16,454 bases of DNA from Saprospiraceae bacterium (GCA_007125435.1 SLDF01000128.1:1-16454); one strand, 5' to 3'; positions 8,401 to 16,328 are shown, counted from the stretch's first letter. Notes: generated from the sequence alone by a model not told the origin. Made by a program: numbers and translations.

Positions 8401-9623
8401 ATGTCGTCCTGGTCATAATTATCATCTGTAAGTATGCCAATGTATATCCATGTTGTAAACTGCCTGATGACATCTTTGTGATTGGGTACTCCATCTTTGA
8501 ATATACCTGTGTAATAGTGACCATCTGTGTCCATTTCTTCTATAGTAGAATCTATTCTGGAAACAGCAGCAACAATCAGATTATCGTAATCGTCTCCCTT
8601 TCCCGATGGGATGTAGATAGACTGGTCTGAAGAAGGAAGGGGTGAAACTGATATGATTGGATTAACAACAGGCTTGTTTGAGTCCGTGTCTATAACTTTA
8701 AAGTCGGTGATAGGAGTATCGGATGTTACAGGAATAGGGTAGGAGGTAATATTGTTATTTATCTTTATGGGTTTACCTTCTGGTAGCGGTGGAAGGTTGG
8801 GCGAAATGCACACCCCTGTCAAAGGAATGTCTGTTTCCTCATCTGGTGGTAGTGTTACTGAGCCTGGCCCTGTTACAATATAGTCCTGATGCTTTTTTCC
8901 TGTTTTTACAAGTACAAGGTCTCCGTTATTATTGTTTTCTACATCATATTGATTTGGTATGGCATTTCTTCCAATTGTAGTTTTTACAGGTGTGTTGGTG
9001 CTGTTTTTAACTTTCATGGTTAATACTGAGCCACTCGTTTTCCCGGTACCTGTGATGGATATGATGTCAATATTGGGTTTGCTGTTATTATTTTTTTGCT
9101 GATTTGATCGTAATATGTCATCGAATGGTATGGGGTCAGCAGAAGGCATTACATTAGCCTTGATAGCGCCTACGGCAGTCCCTCCAGTGCGAGCCGCGCC
9201 TTCACTTCCCCTTGCATTAATTGTAGTTACCTCATCACTTAGAATAGCTCTCTTTACCCAACCTACAACCGTGTCTTGTCCTATTATAGTCCTGATTTTA
9301 ATTAAAGTCCTTGTCTCATCTTTGAGCTCTTTTGGATCTAATACTATGACTTTCTGATCTAATCTTAATGATCCTAGTGATCTGCTCCAGCGTTCCTCTG
9401 TTTCCAGGACAACTGCGTCTGAGCTCCCCTCTACGATGACATACATTTCCCTTTCTTCTTCAGTTGATGACTCATCTTGAGCATGAAGGCCTGAAAAAGC
9501 TGTGCAAGACATTAAAAAGAATAAAATCCATACTAAGCGCTGTAGTCGCCTGGTAAAATGTGAGGAGGGCTTGCCATGAATTCTATGCGAGACACAGAAT
9601 TTTTTTAGTTTAGCTGAGTCCAT
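5487..9623 (-). CDS. Large exported SH3-like and coiled-coil protein
   Basis: I do not recognise a known family for the full 1378 residues. A basic N-region of about 29 residues and a hydrophobic core lead to a likely cleavage at GLHAQ (45-49), so the product is exported. Residues 60-130 resemble a bacterial SH3 domain, ending in VGWVKRAIL. A Gly/Ala/Asn-rich linker follows, then beta-rich, Ig-like sequence (about 185-330) and a mixed domain with RQFTTWIYIG (387-396). From about 480 on it is mostly charged helix and coiled coil (520-660, 820-900, 945-1150, 1170-1235), broken by a Ser/Thr/Gly/Arg-rich linker (about 752-820). Cysteines are scattered through the helical part, and the protein ends in IIECCIFK. 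It is the first gene of an operon with the surface protein downstream. It may be a periplasmic or surface structural component; SH3-like domains sometimes bind cell wall, but no function can be assigned here. Confidence 0.75.
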   Translation of the reverse strand: MDSAKLKKFCVSHRIHGKPSSHFTRRLQRLVWILFFLMSCTAFSGLHAQDESSTEEEREMYVIVEGSSDAVVLETEERWSRSLGSLRLDQKVIVLDPKELKDETRTLIKIRTIIGQDTVVGWVKRAILSDEVTTINARGSEGAARTGGTAVGAIKANVMPSADPIPFDDILRSNQQKNNNSKPNIDIISITGTGKTSGSVLTMKVKNSTNTPVKTTIGRNAIPNQYDVENNNNGDLVLVKTGKKHQDYIVTGPGSVTLPPDEETDIPLTGVCISPNLPPLPEGKPIKINNNITSYPIPVTSDTPITDFKVIDTDSNKPVVNPIISVSPLPSSDQSIYIPSGKGDDYDNLIVAAVSRIDSTIEEMDTDGHYYTGIFKDGVPNHKDVIRQFTTWIYIGILTDDNYDQDDIQVAIEKETKSQGIKIESEDIKNQASFIYDQSIQTGLKAGVISYTPVITQEAERRQPVISNEDPGCDTIRQKASAMLELSAKMLCQDVSPILNALDKLFSKYAGALDELAELRGRSDAIDQFKDDIEAMKDDVVSGLKKEIEDKEGMNSEDEDCGGDWKANMINRFGDSKGTQRRIQNTERAFEQAKNSQLKELNKRLERQEKYWDDIAEPLNEQAEATGEAISELEEDIESIKKELDDLIAELLKNVCDFKILWEDLLRFMEANYQCLDCPQEILEPPPIIQRLNDCLKDLLKALEGLKNHAPLPGDEEMAQKEAKSTFDREGALEKFKEVREAIDRYNEHIATGGGATMVSAPAECKRLLTRSSGYQFFGGINRPQTSSGDIGRTYGTMGGRTVAGPSDPSSMSNSNDRRAYRRERNEYRAEAAKLAREVNRAVRSAKRGHNGEPIEEAFADEGNVNAHGKTKAIPYKEDNQKELNKLIDKIIDDILKCYNKNLAQQQQTRYYELVTKCLIFRQCGLAVATTYGDYKRLLDSLQTHNDHKIDQLRRELEHLKRSRDRLSNRISDVEKEIRDIGNEIDKVGSGTTGSNSDAARSARRALNKRMAEQRDAMKYLRRHRDNINSQINNINTRLNRVQRQSDNLSRARGMSTLSDIDDCERELERTENLKERITDTQDEQIDPAIEDIEKDFEGAYEDVSSGFDEASRISDGVTGIGNDGANIHAELNEIERAKQASIALRRRINCEILLAEHYNRNRPRGTPEIDIEDLKDEIDNISEFLKDLQELTKKLQNANEDINAILDEINKKAGQLLKGAKKVKEVLEFAESVATILDGLGENATPDQRARAFGEVINHAENLAGKVPGFGDMITYYSKAYQAAINAILAIGDEMIEPFFEAAESFINRQPCHTIADNAGDMTLDEIIEDMYQRFVNSIGGDTVLGAGLRGVRNRDKFRAMFMAEAQQYIIECCIFK

Positions 9624-9642
9624 AAGTGGACGGTTTTAGTGC

Positions 9643-9669
9643 ATCATGATCTAATAGCTAGATTATGAT
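9643..9669. promoter_or_regulatory. Inverted repeat upstream of the large operon
   Basis: ATCATGATCTA (9643-9653) and TAGATTATGAT (9659-9669) form an 11-base inverted repeat with a single G-T pair and a 5-base spacer. It lies 20 bases before the minus-strand start codon at 9623. An outer pair, CGGTTTT (9631-9637) and AAAACCG (9694-9700), brackets it. It may be an operator for a dimeric regulator or a hairpin in the operon leader. The rest of this divergent gap (9670-9874) is AT-rich with no gene, and I found no clear TAnnTTTG box on either strand. Confidence 0.45.
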
Positions 9670-9874
9670 TGTGAAAAAAAGATCGTCCCTGTGAAAACCG
9701 TTTCTATTTTCGAAGTCGTTTAGTTGGTGAATATACTTGAAAATATATTGTTGGACAAATATTTATGTGTTCAAATTAACTAAAAAGGCATATTGAGGTT
9801 AATATATAAAGTATGGAAAGAAGAAAATATGGTGCAAATATTTTACTTTATAACAGTTTTCAGACTCTAAAAAT

Positions 9875-9908
9875 CGACCCATAACGAAGTGGAGGGTGAT
9901 GCCCAAAG
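9875..9908 (+). repeat. Dispersed 34-base repeat, copy 2
   Basis: This copy matches 241-274 in 33 of 34 positions and the same orientation, then diverges at once on both sides. It lacks the GC-rich, foldable DNA that precedes copy 1, so only the 3' tail of that element is present here. It ends 63 bases before the GH92 start codon and could form part of that gene's promoter or leader region. Confidence 0.75.
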
Positions 9909-9971
9909 TAACGAATTCAAAAGTAGCTATATACGTATATGCTTTGTTTGAATATTCCTTACTTTTACAGA

Positions 9972-12935
9972 ATGAAATTGAATACATCTTTCGGCTTAAA
10001 AAGTGCTTTCTTTACCTTATGCACTGCTGTATTACTTTTTGTTTGTTTTGCCTGTGAGAGATCTCATCTATATTCTCAGCGAATGAGATATGTAGACTAT
10101 GTTTTGCCTTTTATTGGAACAGATGCACATGGACATACTTATCCCGGGGCTGCTTATCCTCATGGTTTAGTGCAGCTTAGTCCTGATACCAGATTAGATG
10201 GATGGGATGGATGTTCTGGATATCATTATACCGATAGCATCATTTACGGTTTTTCACATACGCATCTCAGTGGGACAGGGGTCAGTGATTATGGTGATAT
10301 TCTGGTCATGCCATTCACAGGAGAAGTTAATATTGCAGACTATGGGTATCAATCGACATTTTACAAAGAAAATGAAGAAGCGACACCCGGCTACTATAAA
10401 GTATTACTAAATGATTACAATATTCAGGCTGAGTTGACTGTCGGTAGTCACACCGGGTACCACAGGTATACTTCTCTGGACAATAAACCTATGTCTATTG
10501 TTGTGGATCTGGATCACCGCGACATGGTGTTGTCATCCAGTCTACTTCAGGTCGATGGTCGAAGCTTAAGTGGGCATAGACAATCTAAAGCCTGGGCCGA
10601 AGATCAGCACATTTATTTTTACATGACGTTTTCTCATGATATCGGGCAGATTGAGTATTTTATTGACGACAATCCAGTCAACATTGAAGGAGATACTATT
10701 TTAAGCACAGGTATAAAAGCCATTGTTACTTTCACGAATAGAGATGAAAGTGAGCCATTGATAGTTAATGTAGGTCTTAGTGCTGTAGATCAAGAAGGGG
10801 CGCGATATAATCTCACTAATGAAGTGCCATCATTGAGCTTTGAAGATGTAAAGAAGCGCTCAAAAGATACATGGAATCAACATTTGGGTAGGATTGAAGT
10901 CGAAACAGAAAATGAAGAGCATCTGATTATTTTCTATACAGCTTTGTATCATTGTTTTATAGCACCGAATGTATGGTCCGATTTAGATGGCAGGTATCGG
11001 GGCATGGATGGAAAAATTTATGATATTGATCAAGGGGTTAGACAGTACACCATTTTCTCACTTTGGGACACCTACAGGGCATTACACCCACTCATGTCGA
11101 TCATTGACGAAAAACGTACGCTGGAGTTCATACATAGTTTTTTGCGGCATTATGAACAGGGAGGGCTATTGCCGGTTTGGGAGCTTGCAGCTAATGAGAC
11201 CTTTTGTATGATTGGTTATCACAGTGTACCTGTCATAGTGGATGCATGGATGAAAGGCATCAGAGACTTTGATGCTGATCTTGCTCTGGAAGCTATGATC
11301 CATTCTGCCAATCAGACACATCATGGACTCGAAATATATCGAGAGCGAGGGTATATAGGAAGTGATCACGATCACGAGTCTGTATCGAAGACATTAGAAT
11401 ACGCTTATGACGATTGGTGTATTGCCATATTTGCAAAGGATATAGGACGGGAAGATGTATATGAGGAATTTATTCAGAGAGCACAATATTACAAGAATCT
11501 ATTTGATCCAGGCACATCTTTGTTTCGGCCGAGGTATAACGGTGGTTGGAAAACGCCATTTGCCCCAACAGAGGTAGATTTTAATTTTACAGAAGCTAAT
11601 GCCTGGCAGTATGGCTTTTATGTACCTCAAGATATCAATACGTTGATAGACTTACATGGTGGCCCCTCTGCTTTTGACGCTAAACTTGATGAGCTTTTTG
11701 AGACGGAATTAGGGCTAAGTGGCCGGCATCAGGTCGATATCACCGGATTAATCGGTCAGTATGCACATGGGAACGAGCCCAGCCATCATATGGCTTATCT
11801 GTACAACTATATAAACAGACCTGATAAAACGCAAAAGCGTGTACATCAAATTCTGGAAGAACAGTATTCTGCGTTACCTGATGGCTTGAGTGGCAATGAG
11901 GATTGTGGTCAGATGTCAGCTTGGTATGTCATGAGTGCATTAGGGTTTTATCCGGTAACTCCGGGCAGTAATATCTATGCCATAGGATATCCATTATTTG
12001 ACAAAGCGACCATTCACCTTGAAAATGGGCAATCTTTTACAATTTCTGCTCAAGGTCGTAGAAGGAAGAACAGTACAATTGCTCAGGCACGCTTGAACGA
12101 TACAGATATTGGTTCTTATATCAACCATGAAGATATAGTGAAAGGCGGTGAGCTGAGTTTCATTTTTTCAAATAAAGAAGACAAGTCATCTGTATTTTAT
12201 GCGAATGCTCCTATCTCTCTTATTGAGGATTTTCCAATAGCAGTTAATCCTGTAATAGAGCCTGTACTCCCCGTATTTAAAGATAAAGTGACATTACATA
12301 TAAGCACTTTATTTGATGAAGATACCGTCTACTACAGTCTTAATGATGGCCAATGGGTATTATACCGTGATTCACTTGTCATTTACGACGATACAGAGGT
12401 TAAAGCCAAGACTATAAACCGTAATGGTATTGAGAGTTTTGAAGTTGTGGCCTCATACAATCGCTTATCCAATAATTATACAGTAGAGCTATTAAGTGAT
12501 CCACACCCTCAATATGCCGGTGAAGGTCCTGATGATCTTGTCAATGGTTTAAGAGGAGCAAAGAACTGGAGATTAGGAAATTGGATGGGTTTTTATGATC
12601 AGGACTTTGTGGCTATAGTTGATATTAAGGAGGTCAAGACTTTTAATACTATTTCAGCCGGTTTTGCCCAAGATATTAAATCGTGGATTTGGCTGCCGAG
12701 AGAGGTGACATTCTTGGTTTCTGAGGATGGGCATGAATTTAAGGCGATCAAAACGGTAGCGACTGCTGTCCCGGATGACGAATATGGCTATATTTCTTCA
12801 CAATATACCATCACTCAGCCTATGAAAGGAAGATATATAAAGGTCAAGGCAAAAAACTATGGAGAAATACCAGAATGGCATTTGGGTCATGGTAACTCAT
12901 CCTACATTTTTATAGATGAGATTATTATTGAATAA
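9972..12935 (+). CDS. GH92 family exo-alpha-mannosidase, probable lipoprotein
   Basis: GH92 enzymes are calcium-dependent exo-acting mannosidases, mostly on alpha-1,2 linkages, that remove terminal mannose from glycans with inversion. I start at 9972 rather than the ATG at 9939, because the protein (987 residues) then begins with a compact signal peptide. C28 in VCFAC could be lipidated, although its lipobox is non-standard. The N-terminal sandwich has GTDAHGHTYPGAAYPHG and GFSHTHLSGTG, both hallmarks of the family. The (alpha/alpha)6 domain has SVSKTLEYAYDDW, TEANAWQY with E541 as candidate acid, GNEPSHHMAYLYNY, and GNEDCGQMSAW with D644 as candidate base. A chitobiase C-terminal-like segment (about 760-835) and an F5/8 type C-like beta-sandwich (about 836-987) follow. 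All key motifs look intact. No SusC/SusD or other glycan gene is next to it. The exact linkage specificity cannot be read from the sequence. Confidence 0.95.
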   Translation: MKLNTSFGLKSAFFTLCTAVLLFVCFACERSHLYSQRMRYVDYVLPFIGTDAHGHTYPGAAYPHGLVQLSPDTRLDGWDGCSGYHYTDSIIYGFSHTHLSGTGVSDYGDILVMPFTGEVNIADYGYQSTFYKENEEATPGYYKVLLNDYNIQAELTVGSHTGYHRYTSLDNKPMSIVVDLDHRDMVLSSSLLQVDGRSLSGHRQSKAWAEDQHIYFYMTFSHDIGQIEYFIDDNPVNIEGDTILSTGIKAIVTFTNRDESEPLIVNVGLSAVDQEGARYNLTNEVPSLSFEDVKKRSKDTWNQHLGRIEVETENEEHLIIFYTALYHCFIAPNVWSDLDGRYRGMDGKIYDIDQGVRQYTIFSLWDTYRALHPLMSIIDEKRTLEFIHSFLRHYEQGGLLPVWELAANETFCMIGYHSVPVIVDAWMKGIRDFDADLALEAMIHSANQTHHGLEIYRERGYIGSDHDHESVSKTLEYAYDDWCIAIFAKDIGREDVYEEFIQRAQYYKNLFDPGTSLFRPRYNGGWKTPFAPTEVDFNFTEANAWQYGFYVPQDINTLIDLHGGPSAFDAKLDELFETELGLSGRHQVDITGLIGQYAHGNEPSHHMAYLYNYINRPDKTQKRVHQILEEQYSALPDGLSGNEDCGQMSAWYVMSALGFYPVTPGSNIYAIGYPLFDKATIHLENGQSFTISAQGRRRKNSTIAQARLNDTDIGSYINHEDIVKGGELSFIFSNKEDKSSVFYANAPISLIEDFPIAVNPVIEPVLPVFKDKVTLHISTLFDEDTVYYSLNDGQWVLYRDSLVIYDDTEVKAKTINRNGIESFEVVASYNRLSNNYTVELLSDPHPQYAGEGPDDLVNGLRGAKNWRLGNWMGFYDQDFVAIVDIKEVKTFNTISAGFAQDIKSWIWLPREVTFLVSEDGHEFKAIKTVATAVPDDEYGYISSQYTITQPMKGRYIKVKAKNYGEIPEWHLGHGNSSYIFIDEIIIE

Positions 12936-12945
12936 AGTGATAAGG

Positions 12946-12990
12946 TGACTGAGTGGTGCATGACTGAACGGTGCATGACTGAGTGGTGCG
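12946..12990 (+). repeat. Three tandem copies of a 15-base unit
   Basis: The unit TGACTGAGTGGTGCA occurs at 12946-12960, 12961-12975 (two changes, GT to AC) and 12976-12990 (last base G). It begins 10 bases after the GH92 stop codon. The period is a multiple of three and the copies stay open in one frame, but nothing supports translation. Confidence 0.8.
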
Positions 12991-13011
12991 AAGCAATCAG
13001 ATTGACTAAAT

Positions 13012-13266
13012 GTCAATCTGATAACGAAGGAACTGAGCCGACTCTGGCTCAGCTTCTCCTAATCATCATTAAAAACGTCAAGCAAATAGTGAGGGAACTG
13101 AGCCGACTCTGGCTCAGCGTCGACCTAATCATCATCAAAAACGTCAATCTGATAACGAAGGAACTGAGCCGCCCTCGGCTCAGCGTCGAACGAATCCTAA
13201 TTTGAGCACTAAGCTAAGTTTACTCTACTAATTTTTACAATAAAAGTATTGCCGACTCTGGCTCAG
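13012..13266. repeat. Tandem array of 65-66-base units, each with a hairpin
   Basis: Units start at 13012, 13077 and 13143 with GTCAA and share an AT-rich part (CCTAATCATCAT, then AAAAACGTCAA) and a palindrome, CTGAGCC-N6-GGCTCAG. The palindromes lie at 13033-13052, 13098-13117 and 13164-13183. The third changes its loop so that the stem grows to 8 pairs (CTGAGCCG with CGGCTCAG). A degenerate fourth copy (GCC-GACTCT-GGCTCAG) lies at 13251-13266. No T-run follows any stem, so these do not look like standard terminators. The array sits between convergent GH92 and mutS genes. Confidence 0.8.
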
Positions 13267-13353
13267 CCTCCAGAGCTCATGGTGGGAGATCAATTTATCA
13301 AACCACGTCGACAAGTCAAATATCCATTTACAACATCAAGCTCTACTCGGGCA

Positions 13354-13440
13354 TTGTTTCACCCTTTCAGAGTGAGATTAAAATTTCAATCCAGACGTCA
13401 GGTAATGCCCTACGCTGTGTTGTTTTGCCCCTTCAGGGCA
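13354..13440. repeat. Pair of related hairpins 66 bases apart
   Basis: Segments 13354-13374 and 13420-13440 agree at 15 of 21 positions and both begin TTGTTT. Each folds as a 5-pair stem with a loop ending TTCA: CACCC/GAGTG at 13360-13374 (one C-A mismatch) and TGCCC/GGGCA at 13426-13440 (perfect). Two outer base pairs differ between copies in a way that keeps pairing. The second also carries an upstream ATGCCC direct copy. The remainder of the gap to the mutS stop (13441-13567) shows nothing recognisable. Confidence 0.6.
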
Positions 13441-13567
13441 TTTGAAGAATAGACATGGAAAACATTACCGATAAAGCATAAGTGACCATTCAAAAGACAA
13501 CATTATAAAGCTAAAACACAGATAAAAAGCACTTACCCATAATCCTTTCTTGCCTTCTATATTTCCT

Positions 13568-16213
13568 TTATAGCATATTCTTGAGTTCCTGCAATTTCAT
13601 AAAGCAGTCAATAGGTGTCATGCCATTTAAATCTAGGTCTTTAATTAGTTTTGAAACATGCTCGGCTCTTGGGTCTTGTGATTGAAAGATACTGAGCTGG
13701 TATGAAGGCTGAGATGATTGCAATACTTTACGAGTTCGAGTCTTAGCTGCTGACTTATTGTCTTCTATAAACTTCTGTTCTAATTGCTCGAGTATTTCAT
13801 TTGCCCTGTCTACTACGGCTTTTGGCATGCCGGCCATACGGGCGACATGTATACCGAAGCTGTGTTGTGAGCCACCCGGTATTAATTTTCTGAGAAAAAT
13901 GATTTTGTCACCTACTTCCTTGGTTGAGATACTGAAGTTTTTAATCCTATTAAATTTCTCAGCCAATTCATTCATCTCGTGGTAGTGGGTTGCAAATAGT
14001 GTCTTAGGGTTGGCATAGGTATTATTGTGTAGAAATTCAGCTAATGACCACGCAATAGATATACCGTCATACGTACTGGTTCCTCTGCCAATTTCATCGA
14101 GAAGGATAAGACTTCTCTCAGACAGGTTGTTCATGATAGAGGCTGTCTCATTCATCTCTACCATGAAGGTAGACTCACCTGAAGAAATATTATCCGATGC
14201 GCCTACTCTTGTAAAAACTTTGTCTATGATACCCACACGTGCTTTTTCTGCTGGAACAAAACCACCCATTTGTGCCATCAAGCATATCAACGCCGTTTGT
14301 CTTAGCAATGCAGATTTACCAGACATGTTAGGACCTGTAATTAAGAGTATTTGTTGATCTTCATTGTTTAGGTACACATCGTTGGGGATATAATTTTCTT
14401 CGGGTGGCAGACTATCTTCGATTACAGGATGCCTTCCTTTGTGTATATCTAAGACAAAACTATCATCTATTATCGGTTTGTTATAGGATCGGTCAATGGC
14501 CAATTTTGCCATAGAGGTCAGGCAGTCTATTTGAGCAGCTATATTCGCATTATGTTGGATAGGGGGGATGTATTCTGCTATAGTCATGACTAACTTACTG
14601 AATAAGTATTCTTCCAGCTCAGTGACTTTATCTGCTGCCGTTAAAATTTTACTTTCCAGTTGCTTCAGTTCATCGGTGATGTATCTTTCTGCATTGGTAA
14701 GGGTCTGTTTTCTGACCCAGTTTTCTGGAATGAGATTTTGGTTCTTATATTTATTGGTGACTTCTAAGTAATAGCCAAATACATTATTGAACCCTATTTT
14801 CAGATTGGTGATACCTGTAGCGATCGCTTCTTTTTGTTGTATCTCTGCAAGGCGTTCTTTACTGTTAGCTATGATATCGCGGAGATCGTCCAGCTCCTCT
14901 GATACGCCATTAGCTATTGTATTGCCTTTGGAGGCATGGGTTGGCGGATCAATCATGAGTTGTTCTGAGATGGCTTTGCCGAGAACCTCGCAAGGGTTGA
15001 TACCATCAGCCAGCTTCTGTATTTCCGGTACTTCGATGCCAATGAGTAGGCTCTTCAATTGGTTTAGCGCACTTAATGCTTTACCGACTTGCTGGACCTC
15101 TCTAGGGTTGATTTTACCGGACGGCACTTTGGCCACCAATCGCTCGAGGTCGCCCATATCCTTCAAAAGCGCATCAATTGTATCAAAGCTTTCTCTTTGA
15201 TTAAAGAAATATTCAACAGCATTTTGTCTGGAGTGTATTCTATCCAGATTGGTCAATGGCATCAGCAGCCATTTCTTCATCAGCCTCGATCCCATAGGAC
15301 TGATGTTGCGGTCCAGGACGTCAATTAAAGGCTTGCCTGTATCGTGCGGGCTATACACGAGCTCGAGGTTTCTAATAGTAAACCGATCTAACCACACATA
15401 AGCATCTGATTGGATTCGGCTTATGGTATTGATGTGCTGTAGCTGTGTGTTTTCCGTTGTATTAAGATAATACAAAATCGCACCGGCAGCAATTTTTGCC
15501 TTTTCCATATCCTCTATACCAAATCCCTTCATCGAATGTACCTTGAAGTGCTCTAATAGCCGCTCTTCGGTAAACTCAATAGAAAAGATCCACTCTTCCA
15601 GCGTGTAGGTGTAGAATGTGTCACCGTACTTCTTTAGAAAATGCTGGCGCATGGACTTTGAAAAAATAATCTCTGACGGTTGAAAACTTTGAATGAGCTT
15701 ATCGATAAATGTGCTGTCTCCTTCACTCACCAAAAACTCACCAGTGGAAATATCCAGAAATGCTATCCCCGATTTTTCATTATCCTTACCCAGGTCAATG
15801 CTGCATAAGTAATTATTTTTCTTGTGGTCCAATAGTTTGTCATCCAGTGCCGTACCGGGTGTGATGACTTCAGTGATACCCCTTTTGACCAACTTTTTAT
15901 CCTTGCTAGGCTTTTCTAATTGATCACAGACCGCCACGCGATAGCCGGCTCTAACCAATTTGGGAAGGTACAAGTCCAATGAATGATGTGGAAATCCGGC
16001 CAATTCAGTATCTGAGCTTCCGTTGTTCCTATTTGTCAGCGTGATGCCTAATGCCTTGGACGCCTTCACCGCATCCTGCCCGAATGTCTCATAGAAATCT
16101 CCTACACGAAATAGTAAAATTGCGTCGGGATGCTTTTTCTTGAGATCATAATATTGCGCCATTAAAGGCGTATGCTTGGTACTGGATTTACTCTTCTTGG
16201 CCACGATATTCAT
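13568..16213 (-). CDS. mutS: DNA mismatch repair protein MutS
   Basis: MutS binds mismatches and small loops in DNA and, through its ATPase, recruits MutL to start strand-specific repair in the cytoplasm. The product is 881 residues, close to the usual 850-880. The mismatch-reading motif is present as GDFYETF, with F40 and E42 as the intercalating and contacting residues. The connector, lever and clamp regions follow. The ATPase has Walker A GPNMSGKS (627-634), Walker B LILLDEIGRG with D706 and E707, and ATHYHEMNELAEKF. FGIHVARMAGMP and a C-terminal TPIDCFMKLQELKNML are also typical. Ser at 631 in Walker A is an ordinary variant. The ATG at 16213 precedes the conserved N-terminus by a short basic tail, as expected. 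It faces the GH92 gene; no mutL or other repair gene is in the window. Confidence 0.98.
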   Translation of the reverse strand: MNIVAKKSKSSTKHTPLMAQYYDLKKKHPDAILLFRVGDFYETFGQDAVKASKALGITLTNRNNGSSDTELAGFPHHSLDLYLPKLVRAGYRVAVCDQLEKPSKDKKLVKRGITEVITPGTALDDKLLDHKKNNYLCSIDLGKDNEKSGIAFLDISTGEFLVSEGDSTFIDKLIQSFQPSEIIFSKSMRQHFLKKYGDTFYTYTLEEWIFSIEFTEERLLEHFKVHSMKGFGIEDMEKAKIAAGAILYYLNTTENTQLQHINTISRIQSDAYVWLDRFTIRNLELVYSPHDTGKPLIDVLDRNISPMGSRLMKKWLLMPLTNLDRIHSRQNAVEYFFNQRESFDTIDALLKDMGDLERLVAKVPSGKINPREVQQVGKALSALNQLKSLLIGIEVPEIQKLADGINPCEVLGKAISEQLMIDPPTHASKGNTIANGVSEELDDLRDIIANSKERLAEIQQKEAIATGITNLKIGFNNVFGYYLEVTNKYKNQNLIPENWVRKQTLTNAERYITDELKQLESKILTAADKVTELEEYLFSKLVMTIAEYIPPIQHNANIAAQIDCLTSMAKLAIDRSYNKPIIDDSFVLDIHKGRHPVIEDSLPPEENYIPNDVYLNNEDQQILLITGPNMSGKSALLRQTALICLMAQMGGFVPAEKARVGIIDKVFTRVGASDNISSGESTFMVEMNETASIMNNLSERSLILLDEIGRGTSTYDGISIAWSLAEFLHNNTYANPKTLFATHYHEMNELAEKFNRIKNFSISTKEVGDKIIFLRKLIPGGSQHSFGIHVARMAGMPKAVVDRANEILEQLEQKFIEDNKSAAKTRTRKVLQSSQPSYQLSIFQSQDPRAEHVSKLIKDLDLNGMTPIDCFMKLQELKNML

Positions 16214-16295
16214 CTATTTTCAACGCCTGCAAATATGCGAAAATTATATATATTAATGGCCTTGATGCGTTGGTTTATTCCAGAATATATAATTT

Positions 16296-16322
16296 CGGTT
16301 GTCGGTTGTCGGTTGTCGGTTA
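16296..16322. repeat. Short tandem repeat of CGGTTGT
   Basis: Three perfect copies of the 7-base unit CGGTTGT run from 16296 to 16316, followed by a partial copy CGGTTA. It lies about 80 bases upstream of the mutS start codon. A 7-base period is prone to slippage, so copy number may vary between strains. Confidence 0.8.
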
Positions 16323-16328
16323 CGGGAT

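Noticed and set aside
9938..9946. Possible -7 box TATGCTTTG for the GH92 gene
   Set aside because: It has three instead of two bases between TA and TTTG, and no TTG lies at the right distance upstream.
9799..9987. 62-codon minus-strand ORF overlapping the GH92 start
   Set aside because: It overlaps the GH92 signal peptide and covers the 34-base repeat, with no family features.
13033..13183. Hairpins as rho-independent terminators of GH92 or mutS
   Set aside because: None is followed by a T-run on either strand.
12945..13205. 86-codon plus-strand ORF after the GH92 gene
   Set aside because: It translates only the 15-base and 65-base repeats and hairpins, giving a repetitive peptide with no protein-like domain or promoter.
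13012..13205. CRISPR array
   Set aside because: The repeated part includes the would-be spacers, only three units exist, and no cas gene is nearby.
13249..13452. 67-codon plus-strand ORF
   Set aside because: It spans the degenerate hairpin copy and both covarying hairpins; the open frame is better explained by chance in repeat DNA.
16239..16246. Possible minus-strand -7 box TAATTTTC for mutS
   Set aside because: It mismatches the last consensus base and has no -33 partner, so the promoter is not assigned.
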